Assembly: GCF_026210795.1 (NCBI RefSeq)
Contig: NC_089436.1
Span: 1,984,001-2,048,000, forward strand
DNA from: Rhizophagus irregularis
Taxonomy: Eukaryota > Glomeromycota > Glomeromycetes > Glomerales > Glomeraceae
Reading direction: 5' to 3'
Length of the DNA: 64,000 nt
This document shows, piece after piece, positions 62,086-64,000 of the stretch; within the stretch, counting starts at the first letter, position 1, and each line of letters opens with the position of its first letter. Both the position numbers and the translations under genes were made by a program. The notes under the pieces were generated by a model. It worked only from the letters and a program-made list of their open reading frames with translations, did not search any database and was not told the DNA's origin.

Positions 62086-64000
62086 TTAAAAGTTAAAAAT
62101 ATATAATATTATTATTAAATTTATTTTTATAAAATATTTCCAATAATAAGTTGTATTTTATCTTTTTATAATTATATACTAGATGGCTAAAAATTTTATT
62201 TACAGGTAAATTTAATTGTAAAGATTTATAAATAATAGATAAAATTAAATTATAAAAAGTTTTAATATATAATAAGTAATAAATTATGTATTATTCTAAT
62301 AGTTGGATAATGGTTTGAAAAATGCTTTTCAAACTAATTATTCAAACAAATTTTTTCATCTACATATATGATTTATACTTTTTTTTTTTATTTTAATATA
62401 GTATGTCTGGTTAAAATTTTATTAAAATTGTAACAGTATAAAAATATAAATATACAAAAGTTTTTCACTTCCACTATATAATAAAAATGTTCGAGGCATC
62501 TTATATTAAATAATCTTACTAATAAAAAAAAGAAATAAAATGAAAATAAAAATAAAAATAAAATAAAAGGGTTAAGGTTGACAATGAAACCACTCTACTA
62601 TATTTACACTTCTAAAATTAGGCTTCATTAATTATTCTGTTGAATTTCTTAAAATACTTCTAATTTTCTTAGCATTGATTTAATATTAGCTAAAACTATA
62701 AGTTTGTTGATACTACTGTCTAAGCTCTTATCAATTTTCTTAGTTTACTTAGCCATTTTATATTTTTTGTCCAACCTAATTGTGTTAGTATTTTTCTGAG
62801 ATACCTTAGAAACATCATCTTGCTTCACTTTTTAATGGTGATTTCTTTTTTATTTTAAATTAGAAATACCTTTTTCAATCACCAATAAATTTGCTTAAAC
62901 TGAAAATTTTACTAATGACTTTATCCAAATTAGCCCATGATTTGTAGTAAGTTATTAACTTGCAGGTACCTTTATTTTGAATTAATTTAAATGCTTTACA
63001 TCCTGTAGGTATAATTACTGAGTGGATAGGGTTATTCAGATATAAGAATGCAATGATGGTAGAAGCAGAAACTTTTATTAACACTGTCTGGAATCTTTTC
63101 TGTTCTTTTCTTTGTTTGAGATTCCAGTTAGTCAGAAATTATCATGGGTAAACCTTTAAGTGGAGCAGTTCAGGTTTCACTATTCTATAGATTTATTGCC
63201 ACTTTATTGAAATCCACTGATACAGTTATAGTAGTGTATTTCTATTGCGATTTTAATTTAATCATAATTATTTAACCCTAGGCTTTTAAATGATTAAGCA
63301 TATTAAAGTGGATCTGTTTGAAAGGGATATCATAAACTGTAATTTTACAGATATAATTTTTAATTTCAGAATTATATCCAGTCATTATAGTGCTAATAGT
63401 TTTGGCTGGTTGTTTTTTGAAGGTTTTACAATTGTTACTAGTTGGATTAGTTTTTAAAATGGACGCAGTTTTTTTTTTTATTCATAATAAGGAAAAGGTG
63501 AGCTTGGTTTGCTAAAGTTACTATTTGAATCCTATTTAATTACTTCTGCATAGAAAATTTGCTTAGTTCCTTTTTCTTTAGAAGTAAAAGGCATGGCATT
63601 TACTTTAAGAGTTACAGGTAACACTTCAATTTGTACTGCTTTTTTTTTAATTTATGTTACATTTATATTCATAGGTGATTAGTGTCATATTTATTGAGGT
63701 GTTTTCTGTAGAACTGGATATATAATTAGATTGTCAGTTATGATGACATCAACAAACTATTTTTCCAACTTTCATCAACTTTCTGATTAATTAAGAGCTA
63801 AAAGTGTTGAAAATATGTAAGTACAATAAAGAGAAAGTGAAAGAGTTTGTTAAGATTCTTCACTCCAAAGGTTGTAAAAATGTCTTTGAACTTTAAAAAG
63901 AAAGCTTCATAGGAGGCTAAATCTTCTCTGCTACTTCACTTATATTATTAGCATTGTATTTACTTAGATTAACCCTTAAAAAATCAAAAAAAGAACTATT
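62086..64000. other. Unrecognised end region
   Basis: No gene recognised on either strand. A 69-codon minus-strand frame (63084-62875; ASTIIAFLYLNNPIHSVIIP) has coding-like composition and may be a fragment of a decayed element. From about 62600 onward G+C is somewhat higher than before and stops are frequent in all frames, as in decayed transposon DNA. The window ends inside it. Confidence 0.45.

Overview
The window looks like nuclear DNA of an arbuscular mycorrhizal fungus of the Rhizophagus type. It is very AT-rich. Genes carry many short introns with GTAAGT-type donors and TTTTAG-type acceptors, including tiny exons of 13, 16, 34 and 36 nt. The gene set is fungal (HIS4-type trifunctional histidine enzyme, Rho3-type GTPase, FTR1-type iron permease), and much of the rest is transposon DNA. 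The genus is an inference; no marker gene is present.

Layout. 1-7 kb is a compact conserved block: FAD synthase (-), a C9orf78/TLS1-type spliceosome-linked protein (+) and the histidine enzyme (+). 7-14 kb is gene-poor. It holds a 1.09-kb SINE-like retroposon with a tRNA-like head, a pentameric tail and 13-bp target duplications. Next to it lies a nested, heavily C-to-T/G-to-A decayed stack: an old Tc1/mariner-type MITE, a decayed copy of the same SINE-like element, and a younger MITE. 14-27 kb has a Rho3-like GTPase, a UBL-WLM (Wss1-like) protease, FTR1, a PARP-fold protein, a small basic protein and a five-finger C2H2 protein followed by a broken relative. 29-39 kb has two paralogous P450s either side of a glycerophosphodiesterase, a 64-residue HMG/YABBY-like protein and UTP13. 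I rebuilt the spliced genes exon by exon; phases and lengths close in every case.

40-58 kb is the most unusual part. A 6.5-kb unit (copy A, 41.1-47.6 kb) is repeated as copy B (50.6-57.7 kb). Each unit has a small C2H2-type protein gene and, tail-to-tail with it, a two-exon transposase gene. The transposase has the catalytic layout of RAG1/Transib: D, D, a CxxC, HxxxxH and E, with several spacings matching those of RAG1. Copy A is open throughout. Copy B is broken and carries a 962-bp MITE, for which copy A supplies the empty site. Arrays of intron-like cassettes (TACTAAC-like signal, pyrimidine tract, AG, about 37-nt mini-exon, GTAAG) lie in and around the units. A hAT-type hairpin MITE and a decayed Tc1 element sit between them. 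58-62 kb is a decayed Mutator-like element interrupted by a foldback element; the last 2 kb has no recognisable gene.

The housekeeping genes have no shared pathway. Head-to-head pairs with short shared upstream regions (FAD1/TLS1, P450/GDPD, HMG-like/UTP13) are the main visible arrangement.
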